From Bacillota bacterium (GTDB lineage Bacteria > Bacillota > Clostridia > Clostridiales > Clostridiaceae), in the NCBI GenBank assembly GCA_023399035.1, contig JAEWQX010000092.1, forward strand, positions 1-24,956: a stretch of DNA of 24,956 nucleotides. Direction: 5' to 3'. The notes below the pieces were generated by a model. That model saw nothing but the letters and a program-made list of their open reading frames with translations. It searched no databases and was not told where the DNA came from. The number at the start of each line of letters is the position of its first letter. Positions within the stretch are counted from its first letter, which is position 1. The translations under genes and the position numbers were made by a program. Of the stretch, positions 16,146 through 24,021 are shown piece after piece.

Positions 16146-16499
16146 AACATCAGCTGGAACCCATCTTTGATCATCTAGTTCATCATAAGTAACCCACTTT
16201 GCATCATTATGAGCATTTAAATGTAATGTTCCTCCACAAATCTGGCACATGAAACAATGCATTGTAAGATGGAAATCTGAGTAGTCGTAATCAACTGTTG
16301 TCAGAAATTCTAGTTCATTTATATCAAGTTCAAGTTCTTCTTTTATTTCTCTATGAAGCGCTTCTTCTCTTGATTCACCTTTTTCAATCTTTCCGCCTGG
16401 AAATTCCCACATATCAATAAATTCACCATATCCTCTACGTGTAATAAATATCTTATCCTCTTTTTTAATCACTGCTGCAACTACTTCTATAACTTTCAT
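16116..16499 (-). CDS. MutT-type NUDIX hydrolase (8-oxo-dGTP diphosphatase)
   Basis: This 127-aa NUDIX enzyme hydrolyses oxidised or non-canonical nucleoside triphosphates to monophosphates. The Nudix box spans residues 36-58: Gly36, Glu42, Arg50-Glu51 and Glu54-Glu55 are all present, with the usual late glycine replaced by Glu57. The segment RRGYGEFIDMWEFPGGKIE is typical of MutT. AAGGAG precedes ATG by about 7 nt. The 3' end overlaps the helicase remnant by 30 bp on the opposite strand, and the C-terminus (WVPADVLVVDAMKQK) looks natural. Intact DUF3427 helicases are sometimes found next to such genes, which makes the pairing noteworthy. Confidence 0.9.
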   Translation of the reverse strand: MKVIEVVAAVIKKEDKIFITRRGYGEFIDMWEFPGGKIEKGESREEALHREIKEELELDINELEFLTTVDYDYSDFHLTMHCFMCQICGGTLHLNAHNDAKWVTYDELDDQRWVPADVLVVDAMKQK

Positions 16500-16662
16500 T
16501 GGTTTCTCCTTCTTTTCAAATTATTATTTTAACCTATAAAGCTATTATATTATTTTAAAAGGAGTTTAGAAAGTTTTTATTTTTTCCTATATAAATCTTT
16601 TATCAAACGAAACAGACTCTTAGAAATATAATTACTTTTCCCAGCTTGTTGGGAAATTCCCA

Positions 16663-16698
16663 GTTAATTAATATGACTATGTTAATTAATATGACTAT
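16663..16698. repeat. Exact tandem 18-bp duplication
   Basis: The 18-bp unit GTTAATTAATATGACTAT occurs twice back to back (16663-16680 and 16681-16698) without a mismatch. It follows directly after the palindromic TTCCCA/TGGGAA words, and each copy contains the palindrome TTAATTAA. Confidence 0.9.
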
Positions 16699-16931
16699 TT
16701 ATACTCTCTCATTTGAGTTTTTATTAATTTCTTTACAGATTTGTTATTGTTCAATACTGTATAATTTTTTCTTTATTTTATAATCAAATATCTATAAATT
16801 ACTGTTTTTTAATATTTCTCATCATAACTAAACATAAATAATGAATATTATCCTTTTCAATATCCATTTTCTAAAGAAATGTATCTGTATTAAGCAAGCT
16901 TTTAAAAATCATGTTAAATAATAGAAATGAA

Positions 16932-16971
16932 ATAAGACGAAGATATCTTATACTAGACATCTCCGCCTTAT
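16932..16971 (-). terminator. Terminator of the methyltransferase-MarR operon
   Basis: On the minus strand ATAAGGCGGAGATGTC pairs with GATATCTTCGTCTTAT through 16 pairs, three of them G-U, and the tail TTCATTTCTATTATTT is U-rich. On the plus strand the wobbles become mismatches, so the hairpin is built for minus-strand transcripts. It lies about 175 nt after the MarR stop. Confidence 0.7.
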
Positions 16972-17145
16972 CTATTAATTTACTCTTATTTTCATGCTGC
17001 TTTTTTGTTTAAACATATTATCATAAATTTTATATGACCTATCATATATGAAAATCTGTGTATTTAATTTTTCTTATTTTGTTAAATAAAATCCAATTAA
17101 TTTTAATTAAATTAGTTTTTACAACAAAAATTATTTATAAAAAAC

Positions 17146-17592
17146 CTATATATCGTATCTATCCATAAAAAATGTCTTTATTCTATCTAATGATGAAATA
17201 AGAATTTCCTTTTCATCTTCTTCAAGGCTTCCTATTGTATTATGAACGAGTTCATCATGGAATTTCTTATGATAGTTATATGCCGTTTCACCTTTTTCTG
17301 TAAGCTTTATCAAAACAACTCTTCTGTCTTCTTCTATTCTATTTCTTTCAACATAGCCCTTTTTTATAAGCTTATTGATACAAGCTGTAAGAGTACCCGA
17401 TGTTATTTTAAGTTTCTGTGCAATTTCAGACATTGTACTTTTAGTATTTATACCAATTGCCTCAATAGTATGAATTTCAGTTATTGAAAGATCGCTTATT
17501 TCATCACGATTCAATAATTTTTCTTCAATCAGCTGTATATTATTAAATAAGTCTACCAGAAGTCTGTTTATAACCTCTGCTTTTCCATTCAT
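17146..17592 (-). CDS. MarR-family transcriptional regulator
   Basis: A 148-aa winged-helix DNA-binding protein. Helices at about 38-62 lead into the recognition helix (TSGTLTACINKLIKKGYV, 64-81), followed by the beta wing with the EEDRR motif (87-91) and KLTEKG. N- and C-terminal helices should form the dimer interface. It has no cysteine-based sensor. It sits 44 bp behind the PrmA-like methyltransferase gene with a strong AAGGAGG site, so the two are probably one operon. The target and ligand are unknown; the general fold resembles FabT- and MarR-type repressors, but no fatty-acid genes are present here. Confidence 0.9.
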   Translation of the reverse strand: MNGKAEVINRLLVDLFNNIQLIEEKLLNRDEISDLSITEIHTIEAIGINTKSTMSEIAQKLKITSGTLTACINKLIKKGYVERNRIEEDRRVVLIKLTEKGETAYNYHKKFHDELVHNTIGSLEEDEKEILISSLDRIKTFFMDRYDI

Positions 17593-17636
17593 TTACTTTC
17601 ATCCTCCTTAGAAAATATGTATACCTTCTTTACCTT

Positions 17637-18512
17637 CTAATTTTCCTTTTGAAGGACCATTGTGACCCATTCATTAGTTTTAGTCTTCTTCATAAGGCTG
17701 TAACCCTGTTTTGCAAGTTCATTATAAATATGGTCACTGCTCCATTCAACAAGTCCTGAAACAAATAATCTTCCATCTTCTTTTATGGCACCATTTATAA
17801 GTTCCATGCATGATAAAGTTTCATCTCCTCCAATATTTATGAATACTACATCATATTTATCCTTAATTCCAGATTCCTCTGAATTTACATCGTTTATTAC
17901 AACATCTATATTTTTTATATGGTTAAGACCAGCATTATATAATACTTCTTCTGTAACATCCCTTATGTCTAATGCAGTTACATGCTCTGCATTTTTAATG
18001 GAAGCTGCTATTGCAAGGATTCCAGAACCGGTACCTAAATCAAGGACATTTAATCCTGAAAAATCCTCTTCAAGTATGTATCTTAAGAAATCCTGAGTAG
18101 TTTCATGAAGCCCTGTTCCAAAGGACCCCTGAGACTCAAAATTAATTCTGCCTTTTTCAAATTCTATTTCAGTTCCCGGCTCAGCAATTACCCATCCATT
18201 GTTTAAGTCTACAGGTTCAAAAGGCTGCTGCCAGTTATCTATCTTGATTTCTGTAAGTTTTATTTCATCATTAATATTTAAGACTTTCCTTATCTTTTCA
18301 ATGTGAGAAAGACACACATCCCTGTCATCTTCATATGGATAAACCTTTAATTCCGTAAAATCATTTTCTTTTTCAAAAAATCCATATCCATTAGAATCAA
18401 CTGTTACTTCATAAGGAGCATCGTAATATGTAGAGTCAAGTCCTATTGCTATAAGTTCATTTAATACTGAATCTATTTCTGAATGTTTTACACCAAATGA
18501 TATTTCAAACAT
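17637..18512 (-). CDS. PrmA-like class I methyltransferase
   Basis: This 291-aa SAM-dependent methyltransferase is related to PrmA, which methylates ribosomal protein L11. The diagnostic FGTGLHETT (131-139) and SAM motif I LDLGTGSG (157-164) are present. The canonical PrmA region after motif IV (usually ANI) reads FINIGGDE here, and the gene is paired with a MarR regulator instead of the usual dnaJ-rsmE neighbourhood. It is therefore probably a paralog with a different target. GTG at 18521 lies within the ribosome site itself, so ATG at 18512 is the true start. The N-terminal third (1-125) resembles the PrmA substrate-binding domain. Confidence 0.82.
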   Translation of the reverse strand: MFEISFGVKHSEIDSVLNELIAIGLDSTYYDAPYEVTVDSNGYGFFEKENDFTELKVYPYEDDRDVCLSHIEKIRKVLNINDEIKLTEIKIDNWQQPFEPVDLNNGWVIAEPGTEIEFEKGRINFESQGSFGTGLHETTQDFLRYILEEDFSGLNVLDLGTGSGILAIAASIKNAEHVTALDIRDVTEEVLYNAGLNHIKNIDVVINDVNSEESGIKDKYDVVFINIGGDETLSCMELINGAIKEDGRLFVSGLVEWSSDHIYNELAKQGYSLMKKTKTNEWVTMVLQKEN

Positions 18513-18518
18513 TATATT

Positions 18519-18524
18519 CACCTC
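18519..18524 (-). promoter_or_regulatory. Ribosome site that sets the methyltransferase start
   Basis: GAGGTG on the minus strand lies 6 nt before ATG 18512. It contains the GTG of the longer frame, which therefore cannot be the start. Confidence 0.75.
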
Positions 18525-18846
18525 ATTATCATATTTAAAGTGCAGTTTATAAACATTTATATCTTATTCTGCACTGATTAGACTAGGTGATATTATATCA
18601 TAAAAGTTCATTATCGAGAAATATCTTTTACAATATTTAATGCGAATTTTAAAGAAGCAATGGATAATAAAATATATTAATTTTATAACCCTAAAACTAT
18701 TGATTCAAAAGCATATTAAAAAGTACAGAAAATATAATTTTCCTATTCCTAATGCTGAAATCTAAATCAACATATATGATACAGGATGTTATAACTTTTC
18801 TGTACTTATAATTTAAATATTATATCAGTATTCTATTTCTATTATA
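18525..18846. other. Intergenic region, inverted repeat and terminator
   Basis: AGTGCAG/CTGCACT (18539-18545, 18569-18575) flanks an AT-rich 23-nt centre just ahead of the methyltransferase-MarR operon and could be the autoregulatory operator. A minus-strand TATAAT lies nearby (about 18593) but without a good -35. The rest holds the long-loop terminator of the adenosyltransferase gene. Confidence 0.4.
18721..18807 (-). terminator. Long-loop terminator of the corrinoid adenosyltransferase gene
   Basis: Exact 12-bp arms AAGTACAGAAAA (18721-18732) and TTTTCTGTACTT (18796-18807) are extended inward by TATAA/TTATA past a bulge, with about 50 nt between. On the minus strand the stem is followed by TTTAATATG. 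The loop is long for a terminator, so a short inverted-repeat element is a weaker alternative. Confidence 0.5.
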
Positions 18847-19371
18847 TTAATATTCTATTCCAACTCTTGATTCTACTCCATTATCAAATGGATGCTTGAT
18901 TTTCTTTATTTCAGATATATAATCAGCCTTGTTCATAAGAGCTTCTGATGGATTTCTTCCAGTCATTACGATTTCAAGCTTTTCTGGTTTTTCATTTAAG
19001 AATTTCAACACTTTTTCTTCAGTGACAAAACCACATGAAATTGCAGACATTATTTCATCGAATATAACCATATCTGCATCATTTTCTAATACTTCATTTA
19101 CAGCAGTATCAAAAAGCTTTGTATACTCCTGCTCAGCAATTTTCTTTGTTTCATCATCCATATTCCATGAAAATCCTAAATGCTTCTTGCATACAAGAAC
19201 ATCAATGTTGTCAATATCATCAAGAATCTTTAATTCGTTTGATGTGCCATCCTTCATGAACTGTACAAAAATCACCTTCATAAGATGTCCTGCACCTCTT
19301 ATTGCAAGGCCTGTAGCCGCTGTTGTCTTGCCCTTGCCATCACCGCAGTAAATATGTATAAGTCCCTTCAT
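18847..19371 (-). CDS. cobO: Cob(I)yrinic acid a,c-diamide adenosyltransferase
   Basis: This 174-aa enzyme uses ATP to add the adenosyl group to cobalt of corrinoids in coenzyme B12 synthesis or salvage (CobA/CobO/BtuR family). Its modified P-loop GDGKGKTT is at residues 10-17, followed by VQFMKDG and the family's DEIMSAISCGFV and MTGRNPSEALMNKADYISEI segments, and it ends GIEY as expected. The TTG at 19389 lies inside the AAAGGAAG ribosome site, so ATG at 19371 is the start. No other cobalamin genes and no cobalamin riboswitch are visible here, which favours a salvage role. It lies downstream of the SUV3-like helicase on the same strand. Confidence 0.93.
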   Translation of the reverse strand: MKGLIHIYCGDGKGKTTAATGLAIRGAGHLMKVIFVQFMKDGTSNELKILDDIDNIDVLVCKKHLGFSWNMDDETKKIAEQEYTKLFDTAVNEVLENDADMVIFDEIMSAISCGFVTEEKVLKFLNEKPEKLEIVMTGRNPSEALMNKADYISEIKKIKHPFDNGVESRVGIEY

Positions 19372-19378
19372 TATATTA

Positions 19379-19386
19379 CTTCCTTT
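19379..19386 (-). promoter_or_regulatory. Ribosome site that sets the adenosyltransferase start
   Basis: AAAGGAAG on the minus strand ends 7 nt before ATG 19371 and covers the end of the upstream TTG codon, excluding the longer form. Confidence 0.7.
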
Positions 19387-19461
19387 CAATATTAAATACT
19401 CTGCTTATTATTATTTACATATTTTCTTGAAATTATATTTGCATATATGCTAAATATAATC

Positions 19462-19572
19462 TTATTTCTCAAATGGATAAACAAGTCCTATCTGATTTCT
19501 CACTTCATCCATGATTTGTGCAATTTCCAATGTAGCCTTATGTGAAGCATCTTTGCTTTCAAGGCCATTTTT
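19462..19572 (-). pseudogene. Fragment with protein-like C-terminus, family unknown
   Basis: On the minus strand, between the helicase stop and the adenosyltransferase gene, one frame reads LESKDASHKATLEIAQIMDE and then VRNQIGLVYPFEK before the stop at 19462. An in-frame stop lies just upstream (19573-19575), but a neighbouring frame continues upstream as DNIDIFEKMAL, so one missing base near 19565 would join them. The composition is that of a real protein end. It has no start signal of its own. It is either a decayed small gene or the frameshifted 3' end of something larger. Confidence 0.4.
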
Positions 19573-19587
19573 TCAAAAATATCTATA

Positions 19588-22338
19588 TTATCTTCTTCTC
19601 TTTCTCCTTCTGCTGCGCCCTCTTGATGGTGCCCCCCTAAATACTGGAACTTTTGCTTTTTCCCTTTTAATTTCATGCATTACATCCCTGCATTTTCTGC
19701 ATACATCATTAGGATAGTCCCATGAAAGCTTTCTCTTACAGACACTGCATGTTCTCTCATGGTCAAGGAGCTTTGTAAGAAGAAGGTCATTGATCTTATT
19801 TGCAGCATTTTCCTTTTCACTGCCTATATATCTCTTATTTATCATAAGGTTGAAGTTCTTTCCAAAAGAATAATTGAGGTCAAGTGATTTATAGTAGCTT
19901 TCAAGGTCATCAAGCTCTTTCTTTGAGCTTATATTTTTCTTGAGCACAGGCTTTTTAAGATTTATAGCACCCCTGCCATACATCCTGCAGTATTCCTCCC
20001 ACAGTGCATAGACAGTCTTATTGTTTTCCTCAAAAGGTATTGTTGCCATTTTAAGTGCATCTTCCTTGCTTATATCAATATTCATCTTCTTTATCTTATT
20101 TAAGAGGAATATTATCCTTGTCACATCAGTTTTTGCAAAAAGTCCTTTAGTGGACATTGCACTCCATGTCTTCAATGCATCTACTATGTCTATATCAATT
20201 CCAAGAAGTGACTCTGGAATTCCTGTATAGCATTTTTCAATAGGCTTTGGAACTGCCTTTAATGCTCCCTTTATGAGGTTTATGTCACAAGCTGCTGCAA
20301 CATATCCCTTATTATATATTCCTTTACGTCCTGCTCTTCCCGCTATCTGCTTTATTTCTGAAATATTAAGCCTTCTCAGTGACACTCCGTCATATTTTCT
20401 TGTTTCAAGGAATACAATACGCTTTATTGGAAGATTTACCCCCATTCCTATGGCATCTGTACAGACAATTACTTCTGTTTCACCGCTTAGGAATCTGTCA
20501 AACTGCTTCTTTCTTGTGGAATATGGAAGTGAACCATATATAATACTAGTTTTTATATTCTTGTTTAAAAGCTCTGCTGAAACTGCCAATGCCTTTCTCT
20601 TTCCAAATACAACAAGGGCATCTCCAGGCATTACATCCTTATTAAGATCAAATACCTTATCTTCAAAGACCAGTTCAGTATCTCTTTTATGATTGATGAC
20701 TTCATATGTATCTCCGCATTCTTCTATAAGCTTTATGATTATATCCAATGCTTCAGGTGCCATGCATATATGTATCTCAGGAGCCAGTACTGCAATTATA
20801 GCTCTTGTCCAAGCCCATCCACGCTGTCCATCGTTTATCATCTGTGCTTCGTCTATTACACATACATCATAAGTTTTCCCTGTCTCAAGCTTTTCTATTG
20901 TCGATGCTACGTGGCCTGCATAAGGAATTATATCCTCTTCTTCACCTGTAAGAAGTGAACATGGAACATTTTCCGAATTAAGCTTATCCTGAATCTCAAG
21001 AGCCAGAAGTCTCAAAGGTGCAAGATACACCCCTGTCTGGACTTCCATAAGTCTCTGAATGCTCGAATATGTCTTTCCTGTATTTGTTTCACCAACATGA
21101 AGGTAAAAATGTCTTTCCATATATCTTGCTTCTTCAAATTCATCAATTGGATCATCGAGGATTACTTGTGCAAGTTCATCTTTTGCCACCTTTTTTATGT
21201 ATATATTTTCTGCTGTCCAAACTGGTCCCTTAAAGCACAGCCATGGAATACATTCCTTAAACTCTTCCATTTCATCAATTGATGGTGCCTTTTCATTTTC
21301 TAAAAGGTAGTCTGTATAAAGAAGATTGTATACTACAGCCATCCTTCTTATTATTTTGAGAATTCCGCCTTCCTTGTTCTTAAGATTATGTCTTCCTCTT
21401 CCTATTGTCATGCTTTTATAAAAACCGAAAACAAGCTTACCTGCATCTTCAAGGAATAAATTCATGTAATCATCTGTCCTGTATATCTTCATGCTTAAAA
21501 GTGAATCTATCCTTTTATCAATAGTGTTCATCACCTTTATCTTAAGCTGGGTTATTCCTTCCAATTGATTATGTACATTCCTGCAGTGTTCCATCATTAT
21601 TTCTATGAGCTTTTCTTCACTTGTACTGTGGCTTTCTGTAACACACTCTGTAAAATAGTCATTTGGAATCTGAAGCAGTGAACATCCTCTTTCATATACA
21701 TCAAGCATGAATTCATCATCAAGACTGCTTACCTTTGAAGTTATAGAACTTCCCCATCTGCTCTTGAATGCATTTCCAAGTTCAGTCTTTATTCTCTCTT
21801 CAATGCTTCTCTTCTTGTCAGGATTCAATTCCTCTACATTGATATCATAATATTCCTTGCCATCTCTCGTTCTTTTATAAAAACGTGCACTTTCAAATAA
21901 GTATTCTTCATCAGTGTATCTCTTTTTGAATTCCTTATATATTGAAGCTTTTTTCTGCTCCATATTTTCCTGAACCTTCTTATAAAGAACCATACCTATA
22001 TCATGAGGCTCGTATCTGTAAACTGTCCTGTAGCTGTGGGAATCCTCTCTGCTGTCGTCTTCATCTTCTTCCTGCACATAAGAACCCTCCCATGAATTTT
22101 CTGCAAGAAAATCCTTAAAGTACATATAGTCGTAAACATTAAAAGAACCTCTGCTGACTAAGCTTACTCTCGAATTTTCATCTTCCTCATCAAAAAGCGA
22201 ATCATCTATTTCAGCTTTCTCCATTGTCTTTATATAGTTTACAGCTTCCCTTAAAACTTCATTTATAAATTCATTGTCTATGTATTGTGATATTTCATTT
22301 CTTCGTTCACGCGTTAACGTAAATTTTGTTGAACCCAT
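19588..22338 (-). CDS. SUV3-like superfamily 2 RNA helicase with zinc-ribbon tail
   Basis: A 916-aa protein. Residues 1-400 are a large helical N-terminal region with acidic stretches that I do not recognise. Residues 405-680 form the ATP-dependent helicase core: Walker A GETNTGKT (416-423), DEAQ (496-499) and motif VI QIAGRAGR (664-671), with the layout of SUV3, the mitochondrial RNA-degradosome helicase. The C-terminus has a CxxC/CxxC zinc ribbon (864-867, 880-883) and ends in an Arg-rich tail (RGRSRRRKRRR) typical of RNA binding. ATG 22338 is chosen because upstream GTGAG gives a site, while ATG 22377 has none; the choice is uncertain. Unwinding of structured RNA for turnover is the likely role. 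Confidence 0.85.
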   Translation of the reverse strand: MGSTKFTLTRERRNEISQYIDNEFINEVLREAVNYIKTMEKAEIDDSLFDEEDENSRVSLVSRGSFNVYDYMYFKDFLAENSWEGSYVQEEDEDDSREDSHSYRTVYRYEPHDIGMVLYKKVQENMEQKKASIYKEFKKRYTDEEYLFESARFYKRTRDGKEYYDINVEELNPDKKRSIEERIKTELGNAFKSRWGSSITSKVSSLDDEFMLDVYERGCSLLQIPNDYFTECVTESHSTSEEKLIEIMMEHCRNVHNQLEGITQLKIKVMNTIDKRIDSLLSMKIYRTDDYMNLFLEDAGKLVFGFYKSMTIGRGRHNLKNKEGGILKIIRRMAVVYNLLYTDYLLENEKAPSIDEMEEFKECIPWLCFKGPVWTAENIYIKKVAKDELAQVILDDPIDEFEEARYMERHFYLHVGETNTGKTYSSIQRLMEVQTGVYLAPLRLLALEIQDKLNSENVPCSLLTGEEEDIIPYAGHVASTIEKLETGKTYDVCVIDEAQMINDGQRGWAWTRAIIAVLAPEIHICMAPEALDIIIKLIEECGDTYEVINHKRDTELVFEDKVFDLNKDVMPGDALVVFGKRKALAVSAELLNKNIKTSIIYGSLPYSTRKKQFDRFLSGETEVIVCTDAIGMGVNLPIKRIVFLETRKYDGVSLRRLNISEIKQIAGRAGRKGIYNKGYVAAACDINLIKGALKAVPKPIEKCYTGIPESLLGIDIDIVDALKTWSAMSTKGLFAKTDVTRIIFLLNKIKKMNIDISKEDALKMATIPFEENNKTVYALWEEYCRMYGRGAINLKKPVLKKNISSKKELDDLESYYKSLDLNYSFGKNFNLMINKRYIGSEKENAANKINDLLLTKLLDHERTCSVCKRKLSWDYPNDVCRKCRDVMHEIKREKAKVPVFRGAPSRGRSRRRKRRR

Positions 22339-22428
22339 ATATTTATGCTCACATCCTTTGTAATTTATGCTCATCATCTAGCAACAAGCATAGTATATTC
22401 CACAACTCTTATGTATATAACTAAGGAT

Positions 22429-22457
22429 ATTATATCATTTAAAAGTGTAAAGTCACA
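22429..22457 (-). promoter_or_regulatory. Candidate sigma-A promoter of the helicase gene
   Basis: On the minus strand TGTGAC (22452-22457) and perfect TATAAT (22429-22434) are 17 nt apart. Transcription would begin near 22422, about 85 nt before ATG 22338. Confidence 0.45.
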
Positions 22458-22484
22458 GTAAAAAGCACATACATAATAATAAAA

Positions 22485-22526
22485 CCCATAAAACGCTGAA
22501 TTTTATGGTATTCAGAATTTTATGGG
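22485..22526 (-). terminator. Terminator of the downstream Hsp20 gene
   Basis: CCCATAAAA (22485-22493) pairs with TTTTATGGG (22518-22526), and inside it CTGAAT pairs with ATTCAG. On the minus strand the tail is TTTTATTATTAT. It lies about 150 nt after the Hsp20 stop and insulates the helicase promoter. Confidence 0.8.
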
Positions 22527-22678
22527 CTCTTTATTAACCTTCTATTAATTATACATCTCTTTTAATATTTCTAGTAAAACAGCTGCATCAATTAATTTAT
22601 ATATAGATTTATAATGCTTTTATTATAGTATAAAATATAAATTAAAATTTAATCATCCTATATTAAGTGAAGCATCAG

Positions 22679-23125
22679 CTAGTGGATTTCAATTGATGTT
22701 CCTTTTTCCTCTTCTTTGATTGCCTTAGGAACTGTAATTCTCAAAACTCCGTTTTCAAACTTAGCATTGATTTTATCAGCTTGTATATTATCAAAGTAAA
22801 ATGATCTAGAAAATTCTCCGTAGTTTCTTTCTTTCCTGATATAATTATCTTCTTTATCCCTATGCTCTTCCTCTCTCTTTGCAGCAATAATCAAGTGTTT
22901 GTTCTTATAATCAAGACTTATGTCTTTCTTATCAACTCCTGGGAGATCTGCATTTATTAAGTACTCATTTTCATTTTCCCTTATATCTGTACTGAATCTG
23001 CCTATGCTGCCTGCCATTTTTACTGGACTTAAGAAATCTTCATCAAAGAAATCATTAAATAAGTTTCCTAAAGAGCCTCCTTTTTCGTCTGAACTGTTAG
23101 TCTTAAATGGTATAATTCCAAACAT
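22679..23125 (-). CDS. Small heat-shock protein Hsp20, second copy of a tandem pair
   Basis: A 148-aa ATP-independent chaperone that holds unfolding proteins. The N-terminal arm (1-40) begins MFGIIPF. The alpha-crystallin domain (about 42-135) contains YLINADLPGVDKKDI, YGEFSRSFYF and FENGVLRITVPKA. The tail ends in a SIEI motif, the IxI-type anchor for oligomer assembly. AAAGGAGG precedes ATG. It is a clear paralog of the gene at 23381, with the same length and order of motifs. It has no CtsR box of its own, so it may be transcribed through from the upstream copy. Confidence 0.95.
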   Translation of the reverse strand: MFGIIPFKTNSSDEKGGSLGNLFNDFFDEDFLSPVKMAGSIGRFSTDIRENENEYLINADLPGVDKKDISLDYKNKHLIIAAKREEEHRDKEDNYIRKERNYGEFSRSFYFDNIQADKINAKFENGVLRITVPKAIKEEEKGTSIEIH

Positions 23126-23380
23126 ATAAAAGCCTCCTTTAAACTTTTAAACATTAATTATCATATTAATCATTGATTTATTTAAACTTAATTTCTAGTG
23201 CCTATGAACAATCTGCATATGTTAATCATCTCTCATACATAATATTATTTATCTTCCTGCCTATTAAAGCAGGGAACAAATCTAAAATTGAATAATGTCC
23301 ATAGGCATAGTTGAAATTATTTACTAATTAAATATAAATTTTACTTCTGAATTACTGTGAGTCATTATTTGCATCTATTT
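23126..23380 (-). other. Structured spacer between the two Hsp20 genes
   Basis: GCCTATGAACA (23200-23210) and TGTCCATAGGC (23296-23306) pair with one wobble on the minus strand, and CCTGC/GCAGG (23255 to 23274) forms an inner hairpin. Read through from the upstream gene, this could attenuate or process the tandem message, or act as a temperature-sensitive fold. No CtsR box or HrcA/CIRCE element is present. Confidence 0.4.
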
Positions 23381-23827
23381 TTATTCAATAAATATCTGTG
23401 AATTTCTGCTTTGTCCTTTGACCTCTTTAGGTAAAATAACCTTTAGTTCGCCATTTTCAAATTTTGCTCTGATCTTAGACTTATCTACATTGTCAAAGTA
23501 AAATGTCCTTGAAAATTCTCCATAGCTTCTTTCTTTTCTGATGTAGCTGTCCTTGCTGTCATCATGACATTCCTCTCTTATTGCTCTGACTATAAGATTA
23601 TTATCCCTGTAGTCAAGGCTTATATCTTCTTTATTTACTCCTGGAAGTTCTGCACATACAAGATATTCATTTTCGGTTTCCCTTACATCGGCACTGAATT
23701 TATTCATATCAAAGTTCATTTCCATTGGTGCCAATAAATCATCGTTAAAGAAATCGCTTATGAAATCTGCAAAAGTTCCTCCTAATTCATTGTTCTTCTT
23801 TGTTGTAAAAGGTATTAATCCAAACAT
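23381..23827 (-). CDS. Small heat-shock protein Hsp20, first copy of a tandem pair
   Basis: A 148-aa small chaperone like its neighbour. It begins MFGLIPF, with an alpha-crystallin domain at about 42-135 containing YLVCAELPGVNKEDI, YGEFSRTFYF and FENGELKVILPKE; the tail carries SQIFIE in place of an IxI motif. AGGAGG lies about 10 nt before ATG at 23827. Its promoter, about 160 nt upstream, is overlapped by a CtsR operator, so it should be induced by heat or protein damage. It resembles Hsp18 of solvent-forming clostridia. The duplicated pair could give differently regulated or hetero-oligomeric chaperones. Confidence 0.95.
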   Translation of the reverse strand: MFGLIPFTTKKNNELGGTFADFISDFFNDDLLAPMEMNFDMNKFSADVRETENEYLVCAELPGVNKEDISLDYRDNNLIVRAIREECHDDSKDSYIRKERSYGEFSRTFYFDNVDKSKIRAKFENGELKVILPKEVKGQSRNSQIFIE

Positions 23828-23992
23828 ACAAACGACCTCCTTTAATATTTTAGTTTAATTTTTGTCTTACAAAAGATTGAATTAATATTTTTATATCTTG
23901 ATATAGATTCAAAATTTAAGATTACCTCTTATTTTTTTATCTTAATTCATAAGCCTTATTTTAAAATCTATCCTTATCTTTTGTACAAGTAC

Positions 23993-24021
23993 ATTATAGT
24001 TTCAAGGTCAAAGATAGTCAA
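23993..24021 (-). promoter_or_regulatory. Sigma-A promoter of the Hsp20 pair
   Basis: On the minus strand TTGACT (24016-24021) and TATAAT (23993-23998) are spaced by exactly 17 nt. Transcription starts near 23986, leaving a 5' leader of about 158 nt. Confidence 0.8.

Larger units (their letters stand above)
16500..17145. other. Long intergenic region with tandem repeat and terminator
   Basis: 646 bp without a credible gene. It contains TTCCCA/TGGGAA/TTCCCA palindromic words (16638-16662), an exact 18-bp tandem duplication (16663-16698) and the terminator of the MarR operon (16932-16971). The remainder is plain AT-rich sequence. Confidence 0.5.

Noticed and set aside
19511..20958. Several plus-strand ORFs antisense to the SUV3-like helicase
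   Set aside because: They lack ribosome sites and the opposite strand carries a long frame with clear helicase motifs.
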